Assembly: GCA_002358905.1 (NCBI GenBank)
Contig: DEPT01000057.1
Span: forward strand, 1-18,683
Length of the DNA stretch: 18,683 nt
DNA from: Akkermansiaceae bacterium UBA3385
GTDB lineage: Bacteria; Verrucomicrobiota; Verrucomicrobiia; Verrucomicrobiales; Akkermansiaceae
Direction: 5' to 3'
Shown here: positions 1 through 7,397 of the stretch, in pieces
Layout of the letters: every line of letters begins with the position of its first letter
Position numbering within the stretch: position 1 is the stretch's first letter
The notes under the pieces: generated by a model
Told to the model about the DNA's origin: nothing
What the model saw: only the letters and a program-made list of their open reading frames with translations
The model's database searches: none
Translations under genes and position numbers: made by a program

Positions 1-58
1 CATTTAAACTTGCAATTCACCTTTTAGCTCATTCTACCCGCACCTCACGATTAAACGC

Positions 59-87
59 TTGAAAAACAGGGGCCATCCTGATATAAA
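59..87 (+). promoter_or_regulatory. Sigma70-type promoter for the AsmA-like/IF-1-like/U32 operon
   Basis: TTGAAA at 59-64, a 17-bp spacer and TATAAA at 82-87 each match the housekeeping consensus at 5 of 6 positions. Transcription would begin near 94. That is 5 bases before an in-frame ATG at 99 and 56 bases before the ATG at 150 that has a Shine-Dalgarno-like AGGGGTG. Found by eye, not experimentally supported. Confidence 0.6.
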
Positions 88-149
88 AAGTCCGACACAT
101 GGCAAGGCACGCAAAAGGCAAATTATTCTCATCCCACAGCAGGGGTGCT

Positions 150-1676
150 ATGAACGCGCGCTTTCGCCGCGTGGTAATCATCCTTTCCATTGTTGTTCTT
201 TCAATCATCGTACTGCTGATACTGGGTTATTCACAGCTGATGGCCTATCTGCAGGGAGATGATTTCCGCCGCAAGTCTGCCGAAGTCATGCAGCAGGTTT
301 CCGGCGCCGCCACCGTAGATATCGAGGGCAATTTCCGGATTGATGGAAACCGTGTCTCCACTGAGGGCATCCGGATTTCCCGCTTCAACAATATACAGCA
401 GGCATCAGCCTCGCGTATCAGCGTTGAACTGGAGCGTTCAGCCTTATTCAGCCGGAAACTGCATCTTCGCAAGCTGAACATGGAGGAAGCTTCCATTTCC
501 CTTACGACAGGCTCTGCCGAAAAAAACAAGTCCGGACAGCATACGCGCAAGCCGAAATCCGGCAAAACGAAGAAAAAGAACACATCCGTAGCCAAAGCCG
601 ATTCCAAACCGCTTCTGCAGGATTTCGAACTCGAATTGTTCGAATGCCGGGATGCCGATGTCAAGCTCAACCACAACGGCAGCGTCTATCAATTACTCGG
701 CGCCAACGTCTCCGCAACTCCTGCACCCAGAATCGGCATTCAGGCCTGGCAATTAAATGCAGAAAACGCCCGACTTCACACCCCGTTCAGCTTTTTGCGC
801 GATAGCAGCATCAAGTCCGCCACCGTTGTATACAACAACAATAAAGCAAACATGACGGAGTGCCGCATCATGCTCACCCCCGGGGAAATGCGGGTCAAAG
901 CACTGTATGATTTTAAAGCCGGAGCCTGGACCGCAGACCTGCAGGTGAACAAGGGAGACATGCACCGCATCCTGAACGATGATTGGAAAAAGCGTATCAC
1001 TGGTGAACTCTACGGCCGCATGCAATTAACAGGAAACAGCGGCAAAATTGCGAACGCCACAGGGTCTTTCTCCATGCAGAATGGCATTGTGGAGGCCCTG
1101 CCATTCCTTTCTCAGCTACCTGTAGGAAACACCTATCCTTACCGGAACATTGAATTGGAAAAGGCAGACTGTCAGCTTCTTTTCCCCTTCAACAGCAGCA
1201 AGATACAAAACGCCTGGCTGATTGATAAAATCAACATCCGCTCACGAGATGGCTCCCTTATCGTCCAAGGTCATGTTCTCATTGGTGCAGACCGCAGCCT
1301 GGGCGGCACACTAACCATCGGCGTTCCCAGGAACATCATGGCAGTCATACCTCTTTCTCAGGAAGAATTAACAAGCAAGCTTTTCACTGCCAATGGTGGG
1401 GACGACTCCTACCTCTGGCTCAACATGAATCTGCGAGGCACGCTTGATAACCCGGAGGAAGATCTCAGCGTCCGCATTGCCACGCTTGCCACCTCGAACC
1501 TCACCTCTATTCTCAAGGAGATACCTAAGGGCTCTGCCTCATCCCTCCTCAACACACTTCTGCAGCAGAATTCCGGCAAGAACACCACTCCGGAACAAGA
1601 CACCACCACAAAACCTGCTACTTCTCCCGAAAATATCATCAACGCCGCAGGTTCCCTGCTCCAATCCCTTTTCTGA
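150..1676 (+). CDS. AsmA-like membrane-anchored protein
   Basis: A 508-residue protein with a short basic N-terminus (MNARFRR), one strong hydrophobic segment (about residues 8-28) and a long beta-rich remainder with no catalytic motif. This layout, with repeated glycine-rich strands and a C-terminal part containing GGTLTIGVP and LWLNMNLRGTLDNPEEDLSVRI-like strands, resembles AsmA/AsmA-like envelope proteins; the family is implicated in lipid transport and outer-membrane homeostasis. A very basic, lysine-rich linker lies at about residues 124-153. The start at 150 is preceded by AGGGGTG at 141-147, nearly the same signal as at the lipoprotein gene at 10909. An in-frame ATG at 99 would add 17 residues and would suit a nearly leaderless transcript. 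It is the first gene of a three-gene run, and its TGA is one base before the next ATG. The AsmA link is from overall pattern only. Confidence 0.6.
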   Translation: MNARFRRVVIILSIVVLSIIVLLILGYSQLMAYLQGDDFRRKSAEVMQQVSGAATVDIEGNFRIDGNRVSTEGIRISRFNNIQQASASRISVELERSALFSRKLHLRKLNMEEASISLTTGSAEKNKSGQHTRKPKSGKTKKKNTSVAKADSKPLLQDFELELFECRDADVKLNHNGSVYQLLGANVSATPAPRIGIQAWQLNAENARLHTPFSFLRDSSIKSATVVYNNNKANMTECRIMLTPGEMRVKALYDFKAGAWTADLQVNKGDMHRILNDDWKKRITGELYGRMQLTGNSGKIANATGSFSMQNGIVEALPFLSQLPVGNTYPYRNIELEKADCQLLFPFNSSKIQNAWLIDKINIRSRDGSLIVQGHVLIGADRSLGGTLTIGVPRNIMAVIPLSQEELTSKLFTANGGDDSYLWLNMNLRGTLDNPEEDLSVRIATLATSNLTSILKEIPKGSASSLLNTLLQQNSGKNTTPEQDTTTKPATSPENIINAAGSLLQSLF

Positions 1677-1677
1677 T

Positions 1678-1911
1678 ATGAACCAGCAATACCCCTCCCA
1701 GTATATCAACTGCGTCTGCACCATTAAGGAACGCTTCGCGCCCACGGCCTTTCATGCCACCCTGCCCAATGGAAAGGAAACTGTAGCGTTTGTTCAGCTC
1801 AAGGAAGCGCATCTGCTGGAAATCATCAAACCGGGAGATAAGGTCGCAGTCACTATCTGCCCGGCTGATTTTGAGCGAGCCCGCATCCGCAGCATGGCTC
1901 CTGAGCAATAA
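1678..1911 (+). CDS. Divergent IF-1-like S1/OB-fold protein
   Basis: A 77-residue protein starting one base after the previous stop, so it is probably translationally coupled. By eye it lines up with translation initiation factor IF-1 along most of its length: a variable first strand (INCVCTIKERF), a LPNGKET turn where IF-1 has L-x-NG-x-x, a short helix region (LKEAHLLEIIKPGDKVAV) matching the IRILPGDRV part of IF-1, and a final CPADFERARIR matching SPYDLTKGRI. IF-1 binds the 30S A site during initiation. Here the usual ISGKMRKNYI basic segment is replaced by VQLKEAHLLEI, so ribosome binding may be altered. It may be a second IF-1 paralogue or an S1-type RNA-binding protein; the main infA cannot be located from this window. 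The longer in-frame extension upstream runs inside the AsmA-like gene and is not used. Confidence 0.65.
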   Translation: MNQQYPSQYINCVCTIKERFAPTAFHATLPNGKETVAFVQLKEAHLLEIIKPGDKVAVTICPADFERARIRSMAPEQ

Positions 1912-1921
1912 ATGGTCTGCC

Positions 1922-4363
1922 ATGAATAAAAGACCTGAAGTTCTCGCCCCTGCTGGTAATTGGGACTGCGTGCGCGCCGCAGTTGCCAACGGAGCTGACG
2001 CTATTTACTTCGGTCTGGACCAGTTCAATGCCCGCATGAGGGCAGACAATTTTACGCGCGAGGATCTGGGAGCCCTCATGCCTTTCCTGCACAAGCATGG
2101 AGTACGTGGTTATGTAACCATGAACGTGCTGATTTTCCCTGCCGAATTCGACCAGGCATTTGAATATCTGGATGCGCTCAACACTGCCGGCGTAGACGGC
2201 GTGATTGTTCAGGACATGGGACTGGCGCACCTTATTTCCCAGCAGCGCAAAGCTGGGCACTGGAACATCGAGCTGCATATATCCACCCAGATGACCGTAA
2301 GCAGCCCTGAAGCCGTACGCCTGGTGGATGAACTCTTTGACCCGCAGCAAATCGTCCTTTCCCGGGAACTCTCACTCCGTGAAATAGAAGCCTGCGCTAA
2401 AGCCACAACCAAGCCCATTGAAGTATTCTGCCACGGTGCGCTCTGCGTAGCCTACTCCGGCCAGTGTCTCACCAGCGAAACACTGGGCCAGCGCAGTGCA
2501 AATCGCGGCGAATGTGCCCAGGCCTGCCGCATGCCGTACAAGCTGGAGGTCGATGGTCGGCTGCGCGACTTCGGCGAACGCCGCTACATCTTCTCCCCGC
2601 AGGATTTATGTGCACTGGACCGGGTACCACAGATGATTGCGGCAGGCGTGCACAGTTTCAAGATTGAAGGACGGCTCAAGAGCCCGGAATATGTGGCCGC
2701 AACCACCCGGGCCTACCGCCGTGCGGTGGATGCCGCACTTGCTGGCATCGCTCTCAAACCGGAAAAGCGAGCACGCGATTTGTACGCCATGCAAATGGCC
2801 TTTTCCCGAGGATTTTCCACAGGATGGCTGGATGGCACAGACCACCCCCTGCTCACGCACGGCCGCTTCGGCAAGAAACGCGGGGCCCTTGCAGGCCGCA
2901 TTGTACGCTGCGGTGAAGGCTGGGTTGAACTGGACTCCCTCCCCGCCATACCCATTTCCCCGGGTGATGGTTTTGTGATAGACGCAGGCCAGGACCGCAA
3001 CGATGAACAAGGCGGCAGAATCTGGCGTGCCCAGGGTAACAGATTATTCTTCCACGGCAAAGGCAGCCGCATCAACTGGAATCTTGTTAGACCCGGTGAT
3101 TTGCTCTGGAAGACAGCCGACCCCTCTTTAGATAAACATCTCCATGGCACCTGGTGCAATTTCGAGCGAAATGCAGCATCCACCCCCGGGCAGGAACTTT
3201 CCATCCACTTCAGAGGCCGTTTAGGCACCCAGCTCACCGCCACATGTCGCGGCATCACCGTGGGCAGCGGACAACCTCTCGAACCCGCAGAAAAGCGACC
3301 GCTCACCAAAGAAAGCATCGAAGCTCAATTCGGCAGACTAGGCGGCACAGAGTTCACACTAGGCGCATGTACTTACACCCTTGAAGAGAATCTTATTCTC
3401 CCGGTATCCGTCCTTAATAAAATGCGCCGTGAGCTCGTTGAAAAACTGCAGCAAACATCTGAAAACAAACAATTTTCATCTGAATGGAAAGGTTGGTCTC
3501 GCTCCTTTCCGCCCCTTTCGGCAGCAAAGGGTTACAGGCTTTCCGTACTCTGCCGCGAACCTGAACAGGCGTATGCTGCAGCTGCTGCCGGAATCAAACG
3601 AGTGTATCTGGATTTCAAGAACATCCGGCAATACGAAGAGGTGACTAAAACCATTAAGGCCAACTATCCCGGCACCAAAGTATGGATAGCCACCATGCGC
3701 ATTATGAAGCCGCACGAAACCGGCTATTTCAAATACATTACATGCGCAGAACCGGATGGGGTCCTGGTTCGGAATCTGGGAGCAGCCTTATGGTTCCGAA
3801 ACAAAGGAATCCCAATGATTGGAGATTTCTCCCTAAACACCGCCAATCCGGAAAGTGTGGGAGTCTGGAAGGAATTCGGCATGCGTTTTCTTACCATATC
3901 GTATGATTTGAATGCATCCCAACTGGCAGATTTGCTTTCCTGTGGCTGCGGGGGCGAGCTGGAGCTTACCCTGCACCAGCACATTCCCATGTTCCATACT
4001 GAGCACTGCGTGTTCTGCACGTTCCTGAGCCAGGGACACAGTTTCAAAGACTGCGGCCAGCCTTGCAACCACCACAAGGTGCGCATCATGGACCGCACGC
4101 ACGCTATGCATTACCTGCGAAGCGATGAAGGCTGCCGCAACACTCTGTTCAATGGTCAGGCGCAATCTGCTGCGCGCTATGTAGATGGAATGCGCCGCTA
4201 CGGGCTGAACCGCTTCCGCATAGAACTGCTGGATGAAACAGCAGAGAAAGCTACGGAACTCATTGAAAGCTACCGTTCACTTCTCAAGGGACACACCAAG
4301 GCCGAAGACCTGATGAAGCAGCTTAACCTGCTCGACCGCATCGGTGTGACTGATATGAAATAA
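1922..4363 (+). CDS. Peptidase U32 family protein with DUF3656-like region and second barrel-like half
   Basis: An 813-residue protein. Residues 1-290 form a U32 TIM-barrel domain: VLAPAGNWDCVRAAVANGADAIYFG at the start, the family motif EVFCHGALCVAYSGQC (167-182), then NRGECAQACRMPY, and FKIEGRLKSPEYVA. Cysteines 170, 175, 182, 198 and 202 are candidates for the Fe-S ligands used by studied U32 proteins. Residues about 320-510 resemble the DUF3656 region (RPLTKESIEAQFGRLGGT). Residues about 537-790 look like a second barrel with its own cysteines (C696, C699, C711, C715). U32 members with known roles (RlhA, TrhP, UbiU/UbiV) perform oxygen-independent hydroxylation of rRNA, tRNA or ubiquinone precursors; despite the name, proteolysis is not the established role for these. 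The IF-1-like neighbour favours an RNA substrate, which is inference. Start at 1922, 10 bases after the previous stop. Confidence 0.85.
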   Translation: MNKRPEVLAPAGNWDCVRAAVANGADAIYFGLDQFNARMRADNFTREDLGALMPFLHKHGVRGYVTMNVLIFPAEFDQAFEYLDALNTAGVDGVIVQDMGLAHLISQQRKAGHWNIELHISTQMTVSSPEAVRLVDELFDPQQIVLSRELSLREIEACAKATTKPIEVFCHGALCVAYSGQCLTSETLGQRSANRGECAQACRMPYKLEVDGRLRDFGERRYIFSPQDLCALDRVPQMIAAGVHSFKIEGRLKSPEYVAATTRAYRRAVDAALAGIALKPEKRARDLYAMQMAFSRGFSTGWLDGTDHPLLTHGRFGKKRGALAGRIVRCGEGWVELDSLPAIPISPGDGFVIDAGQDRNDEQGGRIWRAQGNRLFFHGKGSRINWNLVRPGDLLWKTADPSLDKHLHGTWCNFERNAASTPGQELSIHFRGRLGTQLTATCRGITVGSGQPLEPAEKRPLTKESIEAQFGRLGGTEFTLGACTYTLEENLILPVSVLNKMRRELVEKLQQTSENKQFSSEWKGWSRSFPPLSAAKGYRLSVLCREPEQAYAAAAAGIKRVYLDFKNIRQYEEVTKTIKANYPGTKVWIATMRIMKPHETGYFKYITCAEPDGVLVRNLGAALWFRNKGIPMIGDFSLNTANPESVGVWKEFGMRFLTISYDLNASQLADLLSCGCGGELELTLHQHIPMFHTEHCVFCTFLSQGHSFKDCGQPCNHHKVRIMDRTHAMHYLRSDEGCRNTLFNGQAQSAARYVDGMRRYGLNRFRIELLDETAEKATELIESYRSLLKGHTKAEDLMKQLNLLDRIGVTDMK

Positions 4364-4364
4364 A

Positions 4365-4396
4365 AGAGCCCCAGGCCATGCCTCAGAGCTCTGATA
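4365..4396. terminator. Possible weak bidirectional terminator between convergent genes
   Basis: AGAGC (4365-4369) pairs with GCTCT (4388-4392) around an inner AGGC/GCCT stem (4373-4376, 4380-4383) with a CAT loop. The two stems are separated by an asymmetric internal loop. There is A-rich sequence to the left, and TTTATTTT lies about 8 bases to the right. It sits between the converging U32 gene and the secreted-protein gene. The stem is short, so confidence is low. Confidence 0.3.
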
Positions 4397-4400
4397 CGCT

Positions 4401-5405
4401 TTATTTTCTGCCTGTTTTGTCCGTTTTTTGCTTAAGCGGCACCGCATGATATGGTTGCGGAGCAGCCCCCGCATATCGGGGGTTCATGGCCGCAATATTC
4501 TCATTAGCAATATCAAACGTAAATTCTCCACCTCTTGCTACATCCTGCGCATCAAGTATGTGGTCAAAAACGCAGATAGGCCGGTTCCCAGGAGTCTCCG
4601 GCATCACGAAAAGACCAATGGCCATGGACGGGTGCGCAAGCTTTTCATTAGTCCTGATAGTATAGCTGATGGTGTTACGCCCGCGTCTAAGTCCACCCGA
4701 AATGACATCTGCGCGGCGTTCATCCTCGAATTCATGCACAGATACACCATTTATCTTCATATCAATGCTCCGCCCCGGTGCATCGACAAACACCTTACCA
4801 ATAAGCTGTGGATACCCGCAGGCTGCCGGAACCTTGGGAGCTTCATCATAAGGATGAAAACCATCCTGCTCTATCAGAATATTCAAATCTCCCTTGTGAA
4901 GACGCTTCCTGACATCCGGCAGCTGCTCCAGGTTGAACATACGGCTCTGGTCAAACTTCCACTTACCGTCCTCATACATGAATACGAGAACAAAAGCATT
5001 CTCACTGGCCTTGGAGTTCCCCAGCTGGACATTCCCTACATAAGTGGCAGCCAGACTGCGATTTCCGCAGCCGGCGATACAGCCGATATAACGAAACTTT
5101 TCCAGGCTCGGAGGTTCCGGCTGGTCATGGAAGAAGTCATCCGGGAAACGCCCTTTCTGCGATAATATCAGATTCCGCACCTTCATCTGGCGGGACTTTG
5201 TCGTTGCCCCTCTCCAGGCACTTTCATTAGCGCGCATCATTCCTATGCGCCAGGTACTGTAAACCCGCTCCACGGTCTCACGGGCCACTTTCTGATCCGG
5301 CACGCCGAAACGAGCCTGTGGTACCGCTGCAGGAGCTGCCTCAACCAACACTGTAGTCGTGATTGCAGCCACCACGAGAATACACATAGAAAAAATTGCT
5401 CTCAT
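4401..5405 (-). CDS. Secreted protein of unknown function
   Basis: A 334-residue protein I do not recognise. It has a clear Sec signal peptide: MRAIFS, a hydrophobic stretch to about residue 20, and a likely signal peptidase I site after VEA (residue 23). The mature part contains paired cysteines in GCIAGCGNRS (about residues 108-117), then YVGNVQLGNSKASENAFVLVFMYEDGKWKFD, which reads like a beta-sheet domain of the SnoaL/NTF2 or calcium-sensing type, although that is only an impression. The C-terminal half (VFVDAPGRSIDMKINGV, FEDERRADVISGGLRRGRNTISYTI) looks like a beta-sandwich. No catalytic motif or membrane anchor is visible. It is probably periplasmic or exported. It is transcribed alone, divergent from the hydrolase gene, with a predicted start only 10 bases after a weak -10 element. 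Confidence 0.75.
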   Translation of the reverse strand: MRAIFSMCILVVAAITTTVLVEAAPAAVPQARFGVPDQKVARETVERVYSTWRIGMMRANESAWRGATTKSRQMKVRNLILSQKGRFPDDFFHDQPEPPSLEKFRYIGCIAGCGNRSLAATYVGNVQLGNSKASENAFVLVFMYEDGKWKFDQSRMFNLEQLPDVRKRLHKGDLNILIEQDGFHPYDEAPKVPAACGYPQLIGKVFVDAPGRSIDMKINGVSVHEFEDERRADVISGGLRRGRNTISYTIRTNEKLAHPSMAIGLFVMPETPGNRPICVFDHILDAQDVARGGEFTFDIANENIAAMNPRYAGAAPQPYHAVPLKQKTDKTGRK

Positions 5406-5415
5406 AACTAATTAG

Positions 5416-5444
5416 AACCTACAACAGGCTTGCAATTCTGGCAA
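5416..5444 (-). promoter_or_regulatory. Predicted promoter of the secreted-protein gene
   Basis: On the minus strand TTGCCA (5444-5439, 5/6 match), 17-bp spacer, TAGGTT (5421-5416, 3/6 match). The ATG at 5405 follows the -10 by 10 bases. Its -35 element is one arm of an inverted repeat shared with the opposite promoter. Confidence 0.35.
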
Positions 5445-5458
5445 GAAAATAGCATACT
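5430..5458 (+). promoter_or_regulatory. Predicted promoter of the alpha/beta hydrolase gene
   Basis: TTGCAA (5430-5435, 4/6), 17-bp spacer and CATACT (5453-5458, 4/6). The ATG at 5470 follows the -10 by 11 bases, and no Shine-Dalgarno sequence is visible. It overlaps the divergent promoter through the inverted repeat TTGC-N7-GCAA at 5430-5444. Confidence 0.4.
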
Positions 5459-5469
5459 CTGGTTGAATT

Positions 5470-6354
5470 ATGACGTCTTTTTCACGAAGCGCCCGCAGCG
5501 AAGGAGAAGCCCGGTACCGCACCATGCTGGACCAGGCTCCTTCTTTCATCTGGAAACGCTTTGCCGATGGCGTCTCCCTGCGTATGCGCATGTTTGCCCC
5601 CAAAGGGCACAAACCGGAAGCCTTTGCACCAGCGGTCATGTTCTTCTGCGGTGGAATGTGGGCCTTGGACTACAGCACCGAGTTCGTTTCATGGGCCATG
5701 CACCTGGCGCACCGCGGCATTGTCTGCCTGCTGCCGGAGTTCCGTACCCGCGCCCGATACAGCGTGAGAGCAGACGACATCATCAATGACGGCATGGATG
5801 CCTGGAAATGGCTGCACCATAATGCCGCAGGTCTTGGCATCGATGTAGCGCGCATCACCCTGGCCGGAGCAGATGCAGGTGGGCTCATGGCTCTGAACTG
5901 TGCCATGCAACCCATGATTCATGAAAAGAAGTGGTGGCAGTTCAACAAGGAAGACATACTGCCCCTTCAGCCGGCCTGTGTGGCCATCTTCCGCGGAGTG
6001 GTGGACACCGATGCTCCGGAAGCCCGCCAGCTGAACATACCGGCAGAAGTACCGGAGCCCGACAGTGTGAATCCCTGCGCGCTGCTGCGCCGCAAACTTC
6101 CGCCCCTCTTCTGCGCCCACGGCATGCTGGACCCCTTGCTGGATTTTGAAATGCGCCAGTGGTTCTGCGATGAATGGGAACGCCTGGGCAACAAGGTGGA
6201 GCTCATTCTCTCCCCCACAGCTGACCACACCATCACGCAGTTTGATGTAAGCCCCGCCACCTTTGAGCAGCTTCTGCTCGGGTGGGAGGATTTCATGGTA
6301 CGCGAAGCCATCTGGCCGGAGCCCGATGTTGAAACAACGGCCCTGATGGTTTAA
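5470..6354 (+). CDS. Alpha/beta hydrolase (esterase/HSL-like) with Asp at the nucleophile position
   Basis: A 294-residue protein with the alpha/beta-hydrolase plan: an early strand and oxyanion region FFCGGMW (58-64, in place of the usual HGGG), HLAHRGIVCLLPEFR, a helix reaching WKWLHHNAAGLGID, and the nucleophile elbow LAGADAGGLMAL (131-142). The acid is probably D221 in HGMLDP and the base H253 in TADHTITQF. In the HSL/acetyl-esterase group the elbow reads GDSAGG; here the serine position is D135. That could mean an aspartate nucleophile, as in haloalkane dehalogenases, or loss of activity; the acid and base are kept, which argues against simple decay. No signal peptide is seen, so it is likely cytoplasmic. 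Start at 5470; a second in-frame ATG at 5524 is possible. Its stop shares TTAA with the stop of the opposing decarboxylase gene. Confidence 0.8.
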   Translation: MTSFSRSARSEGEARYRTMLDQAPSFIWKRFADGVSLRMRMFAPKGHKPEAFAPAVMFFCGGMWALDYSTEFVSWAMHLAHRGIVCLLPEFRTRARYSVRADDIINDGMDAWKWLHHNAAGLGIDVARITLAGADAGGLMALNCAMQPMIHEKKWWQFNKEDILPLQPACVAIFRGVVDTDAPEARQLNIPAEVPEPDSVNPCALLRRKLPPLFCAHGMLDPLLDFEMRQWFCDEWERLGNKVELILSPTADHTITQFDVSPATFEQLLLGWEDFMVREAIWPEPDVETTALMV

Positions 6355-7256
6355 GAGATAATGGTACCCAGGGTATCACCCATGCGTGCAAAGGTTTCTG
6401 TACAATTAGCAGTATTCTCCAGAATATCCTCTGCCAGCTGCACACGTCCGGGTTCAAAGAATGTCATGACCGTAGAGCCACCAAAACCGAAATAGCCGTG
6501 CTCAGTTCCTTTCTCCACGCGCACCCCGGGCTCATACGTCTGGTAAATGGCACCTACGCCCGTTGCCCCCACGGCAAGGCAAAGCACATCACCCAATTCC
6601 TCCGTATGCAGAACGGTGAGTTCGCGTTTGTTGGTCCATAGCCACGCCAGATTATGGCGCAGACAGTAGGGAGAAACACTGGCCAACGGGCCAGGGATAC
6701 GAACGGGAGTCTCTGGCACACCGGCTGCCGGAAAATGGAAACGGTGGTAATCCACCGGACACAGGCGGGACAATACAACCGTGCCCCTGGCATACTTTTG
6801 CGCCAGCTCGGCACTACCCAGCAATGCAACCAGGTCAAAGCGCTGATTCTTCACAAAGACACCGGTCATCTGCGAAGCATCCTGCCAGCCACTGTGACGG
6901 GCATCTGCCGGCAATGCCACCTTTCCGTCTCCGCAAAGAGGGCGGGCCCCCGGAGCTAATTTACGATAAAAGAAATCATTAAAACTGGAATACTGCTCCA
7001 CAGGACGTTCGAAATCGGCCATGTTGATGTGGTATTCCTCTACAAATGCACGCAATTTTTCCGGACTTCCACTGCTGCGGGTATCCTTCATCCACCCCAT
7101 AAGACGGGAGAAAAAGGCTCTCTTGATGAGCAAGTGTAAACTCAATTTTCCCAGCGGGGTTCCATACACCCAGCGCAAGGCTCCTTCGCCCAGCACCTTT
7201 TCCTGTTCCATCTGCCCTGTATAGCGATTGTAGAATGTGATACCCTGTGTTTCCAT
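6351..7256 (-). CDS. psd: Phosphatidylserine decarboxylase proenzyme
   Basis: A 301-residue protein. It makes phosphatidylethanolamine from phosphatidylserine at the inner membrane. The hallmark is GYFGFGGSTVMTFFEPG (254-270): self-cleavage before S261 in GGST would leave the small alpha chain with a pyruvoyl group. The supporting residues are present: PAD (D118) and DYHRFHFP (H171, H174). GGST rather than LGST, the length near 300, and the opening FYNRYTGQMEQEKV resemble the chlamydial type II enzyme as I remember it. After PAD the usual glycine is alanine. The start at METQ is chosen because it aligns with the family; the longer in-frame extension upstream is not family-like and crosses the promoter. 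It ends in the same TTAA as the hydrolase gene. Confidence 0.95.
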   Translation of the reverse strand: METQGITFYNRYTGQMEQEKVLGEGALRWVYGTPLGKLSLHLLIKRAFFSRLMGWMKDTRSSGSPEKLRAFVEEYHINMADFERPVEQYSSFNDFFYRKLAPGARPLCGDGKVALPADARHSGWQDASQMTGVFVKNQRFDLVALLGSAELAQKYARGTVVLSRLCPVDYHRFHFPAAGVPETPVRIPGPLASVSPYCLRHNLAWLWTNKRELTVLHTEELGDVLCLAVGATGVGAIYQTYEPGVRVEKGTEHGYFGFGGSTVMTFFEPGRVQLAEDILENTANCTETFARMGDTLGTIIS

Positions 7257-7265
7257 GCAGCAGGA

Positions 7266-7294
7266 AGTATAACAAATCCGCCTCAGAGATACAA
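7266..7294 (-). promoter_or_regulatory. Predicted extended -10 promoter of psd
   Basis: TATACT (7271-7266) preceded by TGT forms an extended -10. The -35 TTGTAT (7294-7289) is weak and lies 17 bp upstream. The ATG at 7256 is 9 bases beyond the -10 and lacks a Shine-Dalgarno sequence. Confidence 0.5.
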
Positions 7295-7329
7295 GGATAT
7301 TCGCCACAGTTCTTCCGGGAAGACTGATT

Positions 7330-7370
7330 CGCAAAACAACGCCTGTTCCAGGCATATTCCCGGAACAGGC
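7330..7370 (-). terminator. Rho-independent terminator of ftsA-ftsZ
   Basis: GCCTGTTCC (7341-7349) and GGAACAGGC (7362-7370) form a 9-bp perfect stem with a 12-base loop. On the minus strand it is followed by GTTGTTTTG. It lies 28 bases after the ftsZ stop. Confidence 0.65.
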
Positions 7371-7397
7371 AACTGAAAACAAAACGATACGTCTTTA

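Noticed and set aside
1444..1677. Upstream extension of the IF-1-like frame
   Set aside because: It overlaps the 3' end of the AsmA-like gene, and the family-like sequence begins at MNQQYPSQ at 1678.
7257..7382. N-terminal extension of 42 residues on phosphatidylserine decarboxylase
   Set aside because: It crosses the predicted promoter and the ftsZ terminator; the family N-terminus starts at 7256.
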